A DNA stretch of 64,000 bases from UBA1660 sp964462035. GTDB lineage: Bacteria > Myxococcota_A > Polyangia > Polyangiales > Houyiibacteriaceae. The stretch's first letter is position 1, and the number at the start of each line of letters is the position of its first letter. A model generated the notes under the pieces. The model saw only the letters and a list, made by a program, of their open reading frames with translations, ran no database searches and was not told the origin of the DNA. Shown here in pieces: positions 15,391-25,745 of the stretch. Location of the stretch: the NCBI GenBank assembly GCA_964462035.1, contig CAYXAP010000003.1:186001-250000 (forward strand), given 5' to 3'. The position numbers and the translations under genes were made by a program.

Positions 15391-16029
15391 ATGCAGCTCT
15401 ACTTCGCCCCGCTCACTTGCTCGCTCGCCTGTCGCATCGCGCTCTACGAAGCCGGCGCCGACTTCGAGGCCATCGAGGTCGACCGGATGACCAAGCAGAT
15501 CGTCGGTGGTGGCGACTACCGCCAGGTCCACCCGATCGGTACGGTCCCCGCGCTCCGACGCGACGACGGTCGGATCCTGACCGAGAACGCCGCGATTCTG
15601 CTCCACATCGCCGATGCGTTTCCGGACGCGGGCCTGGTGCTCGCCGCGGAGCGCGACGAGGCGCGGCAGTGGCTCAGCTTCGTGGGGAGCGAGATCCACA
15701 AGGGAGTCTTCTACCCGCACTTCGATCCCACGTCCGACGAGGTGGTGAAGGTCTACGCGCGCAGTCGGGCTCGTGCGCGTTTCCCGCACGTCGAGCGGCA
15801 CCTGGCCGAGCACGACTTCCTGCTGAGCGACTTCAGCGTCGCCGATTGCTACCTCTTCACCACGCTCCAGTGGACCGTGGCCACACCGATCGAGCTCTCC
15901 GACTGGCCCGTGCTCGCCGCCTATCACGCTCGCCTCTCGAAGCGGCCGAGCATCGCTCGGGCGGTCGCCGACGAGCTGCCGCTCTACCGGGCCCAGCAAG
16001 CTCGCAGAGAGACCGCCCGCGCGAACTGA
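15391..16029 (+). CDS. Glutathione S-transferase family protein
   Basis: A 212-residue protein of the GST superfamily, which conjugates glutathione to electrophiles in the cytoplasm. The N-terminal thioredoxin fold is seen in MQLYFAPLTCSLACRIALYE, with the cis-Pro/Glu region as GTVPALRRDDGRILTENAAIL. A helical C-terminal domain follows (LSDFSVADCYLFTTLQW). Ser/Cys near residues 10-14 suggests a beta-class or related enzyme. The ATG at 15391 has a strong CAGGAGGAA site. Control by the divergent LysR gene is implied by the double operator. The nearest annotated relatives may be described as YfcG- or beta-type GSTs; the substrate is unknown. Confidence 0.92.
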   Translation: MQLYFAPLTCSLACRIALYEAGADFEAIEVDRMTKQIVGGGDYRQVHPIGTVPALRRDDGRILTENAAILLHIADAFPDAGLVLAAERDEARQWLSFVGSEIHKGVFYPHFDPTSDEVVKVYARSRARARFPHVERHLAEHDFLLSDFSVADCYLFTTLQWTVATPIELSDWPVLAAYHARLSKRPSIARAVADELPLYRAQQARRETARAN

Positions 16030-16258
16030 GTCGCCCGGGAGCGTGGGACGACGCCGACGATGGCCTCGATGCTCCGCCACGCTGGTCGCCTCGGCTCGAT
16101 GACGATCGAGACCGAGGAGCGTGCGGGACGCGTCACCCGGTGGCGCTTTCGAGCCGCATGCTGCCGTCCAGCGAGCTCACCCCGCGAATGGGGCTGCTCG
16201 ACCGGCCGGAGCTGAGGAGCGCCGCCGACTTCGCCGCGGCGCTCTCCTCCTGGGACTC

Positions 16259-17481
16259 CTAGAAGACCGTCCCGTCCGACTGGATGCGGATGGGCGGGGT
16301 CCCGTCCTCGCGCTTCTCCCGGGCGATCTCCCGGCCGGCGTGCCAGGTGCCGCCCTCGAGGACCTTCGCCAGCGGGAAGCGTTCGGCATCCAGACCGAGC
16401 TGCTTGCGGACGTCGACCGCGAGTCGGTCGAGCAGCGCGACGGTGAGGGCGCGCCACTCGACGACGATCTCGGAGCTCGGCAGGTGCGCTTCGGTCACCA
16501 CCGACTCGTGCTTCGGCACCAGCACGCCACCGTCCACGAAGAGACCGCCGTTGCGGTACTCGGCGAGGCCAGTGAGCTGATCGAGGTCGGTCACGCTGAC
16601 GCCGGCCGCTTCGAGCGGCTCGAGGAGCGAGTAGGTCAGCCACTGGCTGAGCTTGTGAAAGGGCACGAGGCCGCGAGTGTCCTCGTCGTCGTCTGCGGCG
16701 CCGGCGGCCGGGTGCGGCCAGGTGTCGCCGAGCGACAGTCCGTCGCGCTCGAGGCGACCCGGCCAGACGGAGCCGAGCCCTTCGAGGACCGCGGCCAGGA
16801 TGGTCGGCGCGGCGATGCGTTCGTGTTCGACCTGACCCATCAGGTGATCGAAGAGGCCGCCGAGGCGACCCTCTTCGCCGAACACGTCGGGCTTGGCGAC
16901 GATGGCGGCCCCGAGCCGACGCATCAGCTCCGAGCGTCCCTCCAGGCCGACGAGCGGGTTGTCGTCGCGGACCTGGAAGCCGGCGGCGATCTCGTCGTCC
17001 ATGTCGACCAGCTCGTCGGCGTCTGCCCGCAGCGCGTCGGCCTTCATCGCCGAGAACGCGCCGTCCACGAACATGTGGTAGCTGGCGACCGCGAGCCCTT
17101 CGGACCGGGCGTAGCTGTCGCGGCCTTCGCGGTAGCTCCAGTCGGGACCGGCGCCGGCGTCGAGCAGCACGCTGGTGATGACCAGCGCGAAGCGCTTGCG
17201 ACCCTTCTCCTTGGCGTCGAGGTGACCGATCCGCTTCTCGAAGTCGGCCACGCGGTCGATGCCGCCCACGCGGAAGTGACCCCACCGGCTGTGGTAGGGG
17301 ATGTCGAGGTCCGGATAGCGACTCTTGGTCGTCTCGACGACCCGCGCCGCCACCGAGGGCAGAGCGTCCAGATCGATCGCGAAGTGCTCGAGCTGTCCGT
17401 CCAGCCCAGCCGCGAGCACGTCGTTGCAGCGCTCGCGAATGGTGGCGGGCTCGAGCAGGAAGCGCGCCGTGTGTGGGGTGC

Positions 17482-17485
<4 letters not shown>
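16259..17485 (-). CDS. URC4/urg3 (DUF1688) family protein, uracil catabolism
   Basis: A 408-residue protein matching the DUF1688 family (URC4 in Lachancea kluyveri, urgC/urg3 in Aspergillus), which is needed for uracil degradation by the URC pathway; its exact reaction is not settled. Recognised segments include SRWGHFRVGGIDR near residue 65, ALVITSVLLDAGAGPDWSYRE, SEGLAVASYHMF and VPFHKLSQWLTYSLLEPLE. Length agrees with the family. It overlaps the upstream GTP cyclohydrolase II-like gene by 4 bp (ATGA), so the two are co-translated. That pairing is itself the mark of the URC pathway and supports the call. Confidence 0.9.
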
Positions 17486-18759
<1,274 letters not shown>

Positions 18760-19028
18760 CGGGTCGCTGTCCTCGTGTCTCGGTCGGGGAAGCATCGAAG
18801 GCGCCGCCCCGCACCATCGCCCCGACGGCGTGCGCCGGGGGAAGCGGTTTGCATCCCATTTGTGAGCGGGCTTTTCAAGCGAAAGGCGAGTGAGAGCACG
18901 TGGCCAGTTGTTGGTCGCTCAGGCCGTGAGGGCGGGCGTTCGCGCCCGATCTCGAGCAGCGAGCGCCCCTGAAGCGGCGGCATTCGGGAGGGGTCCGCGA
19001 TGGAACGTCCATTGCAGATTCGTCGACC

Positions 19029-20012
19029 ATGACCCGCCACATCTTCGGCTCGCCGAGTGCCCGCAGCGGAACCCCGAACGCCTGGCTCGTGGTGGCCATG
19101 CTGTTGGTCGCCTGTGGCTCCGAGACGGGCGACGAGAGCTCGGATGCCGCCGTCGATGGCTCGAGCGACCCGGACGGCGGTCTGGTGGAGGGCCGAGACG
19201 CCGCCGCGCCGGAGGGTCGAGACGGTGGGACGGACGCCGGGCCCGAGGTGACCGATGGCGGCGTCGACGCGCTGCCCACGCTCTGGATGGACCGGCTGGT
19301 GGTGCAGGCGCAGGTCGAGCCCTTCCGCGGGAATCAGCCCTCGCTGCCGGGCGACGCTGCGGTGGAACGGGTGCAGCAGGCGCTCGCGGACGAGGGCTTC
19401 GACGTCGCCGTCGACGGCTGGTTCGGCAACGAGACCGCCGCCGCGTACTCGGGCTGGCAGGAGCGGCTCGGCTACTCGGGCCTCGACGCCAACGGCATCC
19501 CCGGTCCGAGCTCGCTTCGAGCGCTCGGCGAGGGCCGCTTCGTGGTCGAGCGTCCGGTGATGGTCGGAGGGCGCACCACCGACTCGGGGAGCACCGTCAA
19601 CCAGCGGACGGCGGACATGTTGGCCGAGGCGCGGTCGATGCTCGACCACGACATCCGGGTCACCCAGGGCTCGTACAACGCCGGCGGCGTGGCCGCGTCG
19701 GCCGGCACTCACGACGGCGGCGGCGCGGTGGACGTGAGTGTTCGTGACCTCTCGACGACCCAGCGCTGGGAGACCGTGCGGGCGATGCGGCGGGTGGGCT
19801 TCGCCGCCTGGCTCCGGACGGCGAGCCAGGGACCGTGGCCCGACCACATCCACGCCATCGCGGTGGGCGACACGGATCTCTCGAGCGGGGCGCGCAACCA
19901 GGTCGCCGACTACTACGTCGGTCGGAACGGACTCGCCTCGCACGCCGCCGACAACACTCCGGCCGCGTACCAGGTCCCCTTCACCTGGTGGGAGAAGTAC
20001 CTCCGCGAGTGA
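19029..20012 (+). CDS. Lipoprotein with peptidoglycan-binding and M15-like domains
   Basis: A 327-residue envelope protein. A signal peptide ends in a lipobox (LLVACG, about residue 35), followed by a Gly/Asp-rich linker to about 85. A peptidoglycan-binding-1-type repeat then appears (VERVQQALADEGFDVAVDGWFGNETAAAY, about 118-146). The C-terminal part has the zinc-ligand pattern of D-Ala-D-Ala carboxypeptidase-like M15 peptidases: SAGTHDGGGAVDV and, later, WPDHIHAI. It is probably a murein hydrolase or an inactive wall-binding relative acting in the periplasm. It is followed 44 bp later by the WGR protein gene. Confidence 0.75.
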   Translation: MTRHIFGSPSARSGTPNAWLVVAMLLVACGSETGDESSDAAVDGSSDPDGGLVEGRDAAAPEGRDGGTDAGPEVTDGGVDALPTLWMDRLVVQAQVEPFRGNQPSLPGDAAVERVQQALADEGFDVAVDGWFGNETAAAYSGWQERLGYSGLDANGIPGPSSLRALGEGRFVVERPVMVGGRTTDSGSTVNQRTADMLAEARSMLDHDIRVTQGSYNAGGVAASAGTHDGGGAVDVSVRDLSTTQRWETVRAMRRVGFAAWLRTASQGPWPDHIHAIAVGDTDLSSGARNQVADYYVGRNGLASHAADNTPAAYQVPFTWWEKYLRE

Positions 20013-20056
20013 GCGTGGGCCGGTGGTAGGCTCCCGCCCTTCAGGGGAGGAGCGAC

Positions 20057-22939
20057 ATGAAGATCGACTGGACCCGCCTGGGGCCGGAGCGGCCAGAGCG
20101 AATCGAGCTGCCGCCGGTGCCGATGCGGCTCAACGGCTACGTGATGGACTTCGACGCGACGGTCGGCGAGGTCGTGTTCCTCACGGGGGCGGGCTACGAC
20201 GGCTTCGGCGAGGCGTGGAGCTGGAACGGCGAGCGCTGGACGCAGCTGCACGAGTCGAAGCTCAGCCTCGACGGCGAGGGGTTCTACCAGGGGTATTACG
20301 ACCCGGTCCGGAAGGGGATGGTCGCCTTCCGATTCGGCTACGACGACGAGCAGCACGTGCCGAACGGGATGCTGGTCACCGCGAAGGGGACCGAGGCGCT
20401 CGAGGTCAGCGGCGAGCTGCCTGTTGGGATCGACGGCTTCGGCGATCTGCGCGGTGCCATCGGCTACGACCGGAAGCGTGAGGTGGGGGTGTGCCTCACG
20501 CCGACCGGCGTGTGGGAGCTCGACTCGGCGGGGGTGTGGTCGAAGGCCACGGCGCTCGAGCCAGGCGACGTGCCGGCGGAGTGGAAGGACGCCTGCGGGG
20601 CGGTCTGGGACCCGGTCCGCGAGGTGGTCGTGTTCTGGATCTTCGAGGGGGACGAGTACACGCACGTCTTCTTCGACTGGGACGGGAAGGCGCTGACGCC
20701 CGCGCCGACGACGGGGCTGCCGACCGAAGAGGAAGGTGTCCGCGAGTTCCACATCGGGCTGTTCAACCCCTCCGCGTGCTTCGTGGGTCACCCGAAGCAC
20801 GGCGTGATGCTGGTCGATGGCGCGCACCATTGGCGCTTCGACGGCAAGGCGTGGTCCACGCTCGCTGCGGCCGCGAGTCCGCCGCCGCGCATGCAGGGAG
20901 GTGGGCTGGCCCACGACCCGGCGCGCGACGCGCTCTTGCTGGGACCCGGCTACCACGAGGGTGACGGTGGCGGCCGGGACATGCAGCAGGTCTTCTTCGA
21001 GCTGCGCGATGGCGGGTGGGCGACGCTCGGCGCGAAGATGGAGGACAGCCCGGTCGAGGACCTCTACGGCAAGCACCTCTACTTCGTGTGCGACGGGACC
21101 AGCTACGTCGTCACACTTCGTGGGCTGCACACGTACGGATGGCGCGACGACGCGTGGGTCGAGGTCGTCGACGAGCAGACGGGCGACGCCCTCGTCGGGA
21201 AGCAGAATGTCGGGGCGGTGGTGGGGATGGGCGACCACGCGCTCGCGGTGCTGACCGACGGGACGCTCTGTCGCTTCGATGGCGCGAGCTGGACGCGTCT
21301 CGATGAGTCGATCCCGGACTTCAAGGAGCGATCGTTCTTCACGCTGACGCGGGTCGGCGAGAGTGAGCGGCTCGTGGTCTGGGGCGGCGACGTGAAGAAC
21401 CGGAAGTCGAACGACTCGTTCTTTCGAGACGACGATGGGAGCTGGCGGAAGCAGAAGAAGGCGTCTCCGCGGCCGAAGGACTTCGGCCACAAACACGGGC
21501 CCTACGTGGACTTCGACACCGTGTGGGACTCGGCGCTCCAGCGCGTGGTGCGCGTCGGCTGGGACGAGTGCTTCACGCTCGAGGGCGAGGTCTGGAAGGC
21601 CTGGGAGCCGAAGGACTTCAAGGAGCACGCCGGGGCGCGTCGCTCGGCGCACCTACCGGTGCACGATCCGGTGACCGGGGAGACCCTGCTGGTGAACCTG
21701 CACGCGGAGACGGTGGCGCGCTTCGACCTGGACCGCTGCGTGGGCGTCGCGACGCTCTCGCTGCCGCACGACGAGATCGGTCCGGAGCGGCAGTACGACA
21801 CGCAGACCTGGTCGAAGCTCGAGGACGACCTCTGGTACGAACCGGCGACGCGGACGCTGCGGGCGCAGTTCAAGGAGGACAAGTGGGCGCAGTACGCCTG
21901 GGACCTCGGTCCGGCGTTCGAGGCGGCGGCGAAGCTCGGTCCGCGCACGCTGCTCGAGTCGGCGCCGGAGCCGACGCCAGCGCCGGCGAAGAAGGCCGGC
22001 GGCAAGAAGTCGAAGAAGAAGGACGCAGCACGCGCCGCGGACGCGGGGGAGGCGAGCGCCAGGCTCTACGTGATCGACGAGAGCTCACGGAAGCTCTGGT
22101 ACTGCGACGTCGAGGGCTCGCACGTGGTGCGCCGGTGGGGTCGCATCGACGGCAAGCAGAGCACGAAGAAGGAGAAGAAGAAGAGCGCCGAAGCGGCACG
22201 GGCTGCGGCGGCGAAGCTGATCGCGAAGAAGCGCGCGGAGGGGTATGTCGACGCGAGCGCGCTCTCCCTGGGCGCCATCGCCAGCCTCGGTGCGCTGTCG
22301 AGCCGACCCATCACGGTGGGAAAGGCGAAGAAGAAGCCACCCGCCGACCCGAGCATCGACCGCATCGGCGGGCTGCCGAGCGGCGTGTCGAAGAAGCAGT
22401 GGCCGACGACCGAGGACGGATCCCCGATGGGGTTCCTCTTCCAGATCGGCACCGAAGGGATCCTGAAGAAGCACGCCGGCGTCGCGGTGTTCTGCGTCAC
22501 CGACGGCACCGCCACCGAGGACGAAGACCTCAACGTGGCGGTGCTCCTCACGCCAGCGCAGTGGAAGAAGGCACCGGCGGCTGCGCCCGACGTGCCCGTG
22601 CTGCACGTCCGACCGTTGAAGCTCGGGAAGCCGAAGCTCGAGGTGCTCGAGGAACGCGTGCAAGAAGTGGCCGCGGACGACCCCGAGCTCGCCGCTCGCT
22701 TCGACGAGCTGCAGTCGAGCTCGCGGGTCCACGAGGAGACGCCCTGGAGCAAGCTCGGCGGCGCGCCCGCCTGGGTGCAGGACGGCGAGCTCGGGGACGA
22801 CTGGGTGCTGGTGGCCCAGCTCGATTTCGACGGCCTCTCGCTCGAAGGGGCCTGGGCCGACGCCGGTCTCTTCGGCTGCGTGTACGTCGTGGTCCGCAAA
22901 GACGAGAAGGGCGCTGCCGTCTTCTGGCAGTACACCTGA
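20057..22939 (+). CDS. Large beta-propeller, WGR and DUF1963-like protein
   Basis: A 960-residue cytoplasmic protein in three parts. Residues 1-630 are a repetitive Trp/Gly/Asp-rich region with kelch-like blades (SWNGERWTQLHES, HWRFDGKAWSTLA, ELRDGGWATLG). After a Lys/Ala-rich linker comes a WGR domain at about 670-725 (ESSRKLWYCDVEG, VVRRWGRIDGKQST), a nucleic-acid- or PARP-associated module. The C-terminal 200 residues resemble DUF1963 (IGGLPSGV, WSKLGGAPAWVQ, LLVAQLDFD-like). A GGGGAGGAG ribosome site precedes the ATG. No catalytic site is seen. WGR in bacteria is often attached to MolR/YehF-like stress proteins; the role here is unknown. Confidence 0.75.
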   Translation: MKIDWTRLGPERPERIELPPVPMRLNGYVMDFDATVGEVVFLTGAGYDGFGEAWSWNGERWTQLHESKLSLDGEGFYQGYYDPVRKGMVAFRFGYDDEQHVPNGMLVTAKGTEALEVSGELPVGIDGFGDLRGAIGYDRKREVGVCLTPTGVWELDSAGVWSKATALEPGDVPAEWKDACGAVWDPVREVVVFWIFEGDEYTHVFFDWDGKALTPAPTTGLPTEEEGVREFHIGLFNPSACFVGHPKHGVMLVDGAHHWRFDGKAWSTLAAAASPPPRMQGGGLAHDPARDALLLGPGYHEGDGGGRDMQQVFFELRDGGWATLGAKMEDSPVEDLYGKHLYFVCDGTSYVVTLRGLHTYGWRDDAWVEVVDEQTGDALVGKQNVGAVVGMGDHALAVLTDGTLCRFDGASWTRLDESIPDFKERSFFTLTRVGESERLVVWGGDVKNRKSNDSFFRDDDGSWRKQKKASPRPKDFGHKHGPYVDFDTVWDSALQRVVRVGWDECFTLEGEVWKAWEPKDFKEHAGARRSAHLPVHDPVTGETLLVNLHAETVARFDLDRCVGVATLSLPHDEIGPERQYDTQTWSKLEDDLWYEPATRTLRAQFKEDKWAQYAWDLGPAFEAAAKLGPRTLLESAPEPTPAPAKKAGGKKSKKKDAARAADAGEASARLYVIDESSRKLWYCDVEGSHVVRRWGRIDGKQSTKKEKKKSAEAARAAAAKLIAKKRAEGYVDASALSLGAIASLGALSSRPITVGKAKKKPPADPSIDRIGGLPSGVSKKQWPTTEDGSPMGFLFQIGTEGILKKHAGVAVFCVTDGTATEDEDLNVAVLLTPAQWKKAPAAAPDVPVLHVRPLKLGKPKLEVLEERVQEVAADDPELAARFDELQSSSRVHEETPWSKLGGAPAWVQDGELGDDWVLVAQLDFDGLSLEGAWADAGLFGCVYVVVRKDEKGAAVFWQYT

Positions 22940-22944
22940 GCGGC

Positions 22945-23907
22945 TCAGCCTTCCGTCGGCCGCTCGCGGTGCTTCTCGCGGGTGCCGACGAACGAAGCGA
23001 AGAGTGCGGTGTGGGCCGCGAGCCCGGTCGGGTCGGTCCGGTCCTCGTAGGTCGCGATGAAGTCGAGGAGCATCGGCAGGGCGTCGTTCTGCTGCCTGGC
23101 CGAGGGCCACTTGTGCGGCTCCCAGGAGCGTCGTTGCGCGTTGGCGACGCAGGCGCCGACATCGAGCGCGAGCCAGACCAGGTGGTCGTCCGGGGTGGCG
23201 AGAGCGTCGACGAGATCCGCGTAGCAGCCCTCGACGACCGCGGTCTCCAGACCTTCGCGGTCGGCGAGCATCGTCACCGACTCGCCGACGGGGCGACGGG
23301 TGCCGAGGTGATCGGAGAAGGCCACCTCGTCGAGGTCGACGTGGGCGCGACCGAGCCGCTCGGCGAGCGCGCGGGCGAAGGTGGTCTTGCCCGAGCCGGA
23401 GTTGCCCGTGACGAAGACGCGGCCGCGCTCCGCGAACGCGACGAGCCGCTTGTCCATGGTCCAGTTCCCGAGGACTTCGCCGTTGCGCTCCACCTCGTTT
23501 CCTCGGATGACTCGATAGCCACGGCGCTCGAAGAAGGGTTTGGCGGCGTGGGACGCGAACGTCGTCAGCCGGCCCAGCCGTTCGGCGTGAGCGATGGCTT
23601 CGAGATGCTCATGGAGCGCGCGCGCGACGCCGCGTCCTTGGTGGTCCGGGTGGACGTACGCCATGTCGACGTGCCCGGCCGCGGTCATCGACATCATCCC
23701 TGCGATTCGGTCGTCGATCAGCGCGACCTCCGGAGGGATCGCCTGGAAGCGCTTGGCCCAGGTCCGCGGGTCGGGCGGGGAGGGGGCCCACGCCTCCCGT
23801 TGCGCGGGCGTGTACACATCGTCCGCGAGCCCGTGCACCGCCGCGTACACGAGCTCGGTCACCTCGGCGAGATCCGAGGCCTGAAAAGGACGAATCGTCG
23901 GCGGCAT
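22945..23907 (-). CDS. GNAT acetyltransferase fused to a P-loop kinase-like domain
   Basis: A 320-residue two-domain protein. Residues 1-150 are a GNAT N-acetyltransferase with the acetyl-CoA loop HQGRGVA at 89-95 and a C-terminal FFERRGYRVI strand. Residues 160-320 form an adenylate-kinase-like P-loop domain, with Walker A GNSGSGKT at 168-175, an LDEVAF segment and VVEGCYADLVDAL. The second half resembles uncharacterised P-loop (AAA_18/topology-modulation-like) kinases. The domains are in one frame with no stop, so this is a true fusion. It is convergent with the WGR gene, 5 bp between stops. The substrate is unknown; similar fusions could modify and phosphorylate a small molecule such as an antibiotic. 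Confidence 0.85.
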   Translation of the reverse strand: MPPTIRPFQASDLAEVTELVYAAVHGLADDVYTPAQREAWAPSPPDPRTWAKRFQAIPPEVALIDDRIAGMMSMTAAGHVDMAYVHPDHQGRGVARALHEHLEAIAHAERLGRLTTFASHAAKPFFERRGYRVIRGNEVERNGEVLGNWTMDKRLVAFAERGRVFVTGNSGSGKTTFARALAERLGRAHVDLDEVAFSDHLGTRRPVGESVTMLADREGLETAVVEGCYADLVDALATPDDHLVWLALDVGACVANAQRRSWEPHKWPSARQQNDALPMLLDFIATYEDRTDPTGLAAHTALFASFVGTREKHRERPTEG

Positions 23908-23926
23908 GCCACCGACGTTCTAACAC

Positions 23927-25603
23927 TCAGCGGCGCCGACGGAGAAAGAGCCCGAGGGCGACGGCGAGGATCCCGAAGCCGGCCGCTCCGTGGGTGCCCG
24001 CGCCCGGTGTGCCGACGGTGCACAGACCGTCGTCACGGCCGCCTTCGCCGTCGACCACGCGTCGCACGGCCGGCGGGAGCTCCTCGTAGCTGGCGCAGCG
24101 GTCACCCCAGCGGCTGGTGCACCAGCTCATGTCCTCGGCGCGGCGACCCTCCTGGATGCGGTGGCTCGTGTCGCCGATGACGAGGTCTCGCGGCGCGTCC
24201 CACTGGTAGTACTCGTCGGAGCAGCGCGTGACCTGACTGGCGTCGTGGAGGTTGCTGACCCGGGGCATCGCGCCATCGGCCTCGAAGAGCGGGTCGACCG
24301 TCATCTCTTCCGGGTCCATCGCGGTGCTCATCCGGGTCAGGTAGCCGTGTCGCTCGGTCAGCGCCTGCATCTCACGGCGTGGCTCGACCTCCGTGGTCTC
24401 GAGGTGGTTGGCCAGGCCCTCCGGGTCGAAGCTGGTGGGCTCGTCGCAACCGGCGCCGCGGGCGAGGCAGTTGTAGTAGCTCTGGGCCTCGATCCCTTCG
24501 GGCGGGATCAGGAAGCGCTCGAGCGCGGCCAAGAGCGAGTCGGTTCCGTCGAAGCCGCGGGCCTGCAGCTGCTGGAGGAAGCGCGCGGGGTCGGTCTCGG
24601 TGGCCAGGTCGGCGACCGAGGGGAGCAGGATGCTCACGGTCGGCGTGTCACCGGCATACTCGGTCACGAAGCCCTGACCGCCGACGGTGTCGACCACCGA
24701 GCTCACCTCACCGCTCCAGCGTCGCTCGCCGGTCCAGAGCTCGGGGATGTTCTCCACGTCGACCCGCACCATCGAGTAGTTGGTGGGGACGACCCGCTCA
24801 CCACCGAGAAAATAGGTGGTGATGGGCATGTCGGGCACGGACGCGATGCGCGTGAGCCGGAGCGGCAGACAGCCGAGCTCGTCGGTCGTCATGCGCATGG
24901 TGATCGGCTGGATGAAGCGCGTGGAGCTGTCGGTGGCGAGCTTGAGCGCGACGAAGACGTGGCCGGCGTCGGCGTACGCCTGCAGGGGGCCCTCGCTCTC
25001 CGTCGGGAGATCGTAGCCGTTGTCGCCGAGCCACTCGAGGACGTCGGCGGCGCTGGTCGCACCGAGCACGACGGTCTCGAAAGGGCCCACCGGTCCCTGC
25101 GAGTACACGGTCACGGGCGCGCCCCCGTCCGGCTCGGCGATCGCCGCGTCGGCGAAGCCGGGGCCCGGGCGGGGATCGCCCGATTCGTAGACGTCGTCGT
25201 AGTCGCAGACTTGGCCCGTGCGGTTGTCGTAGCACTCCGGTACCTCGCGGCAGGTGCCTTCGGTGCGGCTGTCGCTGATGCGGAAGATCGGCGTGGTCTG
25301 GTTCCCCAGCGCGTCGAAGATCGCTTCGGTGCCGACGGAGAGCTCGGGTGCCACCGGCACCGGCAGGATCCAGGCGAAGGCGTCGTCGTCGCCCTCGTAC
25401 TGAATCCGAACGCTCATCACGAGGGTGCCATCCGGCTCCTTGGCGTAGACGATCGCCTCGCCCGACTGCTCGACCGGCGAGCGGGAGCAGAAGAAGCCGC
25501 CGCAGGCCTCGGCCGTGGCGGGCTCGAGCGCGAAGGCTCCGAGTACCGTGCCGACGACGGCGGGGCAGAGGAGGGCGTGTCGCAGACGGAGGTCCATGGT
25601 CAT
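23927..25603 (-). CDS. DUF2330 cell-surface protein with MYXO-CTERM-like tail
   Basis: A 558-residue secreted protein of the DUF2330 family. A signal peptide ends near residue 33 (ATAEACGGFFC). The conserved CGGFFCSRSPVEQSGEAIVYA and FAWILPVPVAPEL segments identify the family. The last 20 residues are Gly-rich, then a hydrophobic helix, then RRRR, the layout of the MYXO-CTERM surface-anchoring signal, although the usual Cys is not at the expected place (GAGTHGAAGFG). Cys pairs along the body suggest disulfides in a periplasmic or surface location. Biochemical function is unknown. It starts 142 bp from the next gene, which is on the same strand. Confidence 0.88.
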   Translation of the reverse strand: MTMDLRLRHALLCPAVVGTVLGAFALEPATAEACGGFFCSRSPVEQSGEAIVYAKEPDGTLVMSVRIQYEGDDDAFAWILPVPVAPELSVGTEAIFDALGNQTTPIFRISDSRTEGTCREVPECYDNRTGQVCDYDDVYESGDPRPGPGFADAAIAEPDGGAPVTVYSQGPVGPFETVVLGATSAADVLEWLGDNGYDLPTESEGPLQAYADAGHVFVALKLATDSSTRFIQPITMRMTTDELGCLPLRLTRIASVPDMPITTYFLGGERVVPTNYSMVRVDVENIPELWTGERRWSGEVSSVVDTVGGQGFVTEYAGDTPTVSILLPSVADLATETDPARFLQQLQARGFDGTDSLLAALERFLIPPEGIEAQSYYNCLARGAGCDEPTSFDPEGLANHLETTEVEPRREMQALTERHGYLTRMSTAMDPEEMTVDPLFEADGAMPRVSNLHDASQVTRCSDEYYQWDAPRDLVIGDTSHRIQEGRRAEDMSWCTSRWGDRCASYEELPPAVRRVVDGEGGRDDGLCTVGTPGAGTHGAAGFGILAVALGLFLRRRR

Positions 25604-25745
25604 GGCTCATGCAGAAAGCGTGCGCGCCGCTCTTGGTGGGCTTGGCGTCTGATCGACGTCGGAGACCGAGACGCTTCGGCACGTTCGGCCGTGCCGGACC
25701 GTGCCACGGGCGACGAGCGCGGCCCCAGGTCGAGGGCAGGGCCGT

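Noticed and set aside
21523..24180. A long forward frame of 885 codons over the WGR gene and past it.
   Set aside because: It is Arg/Gly/Ala-rich shadow sequence that crosses the ends of two well-supported genes on opposite strands.
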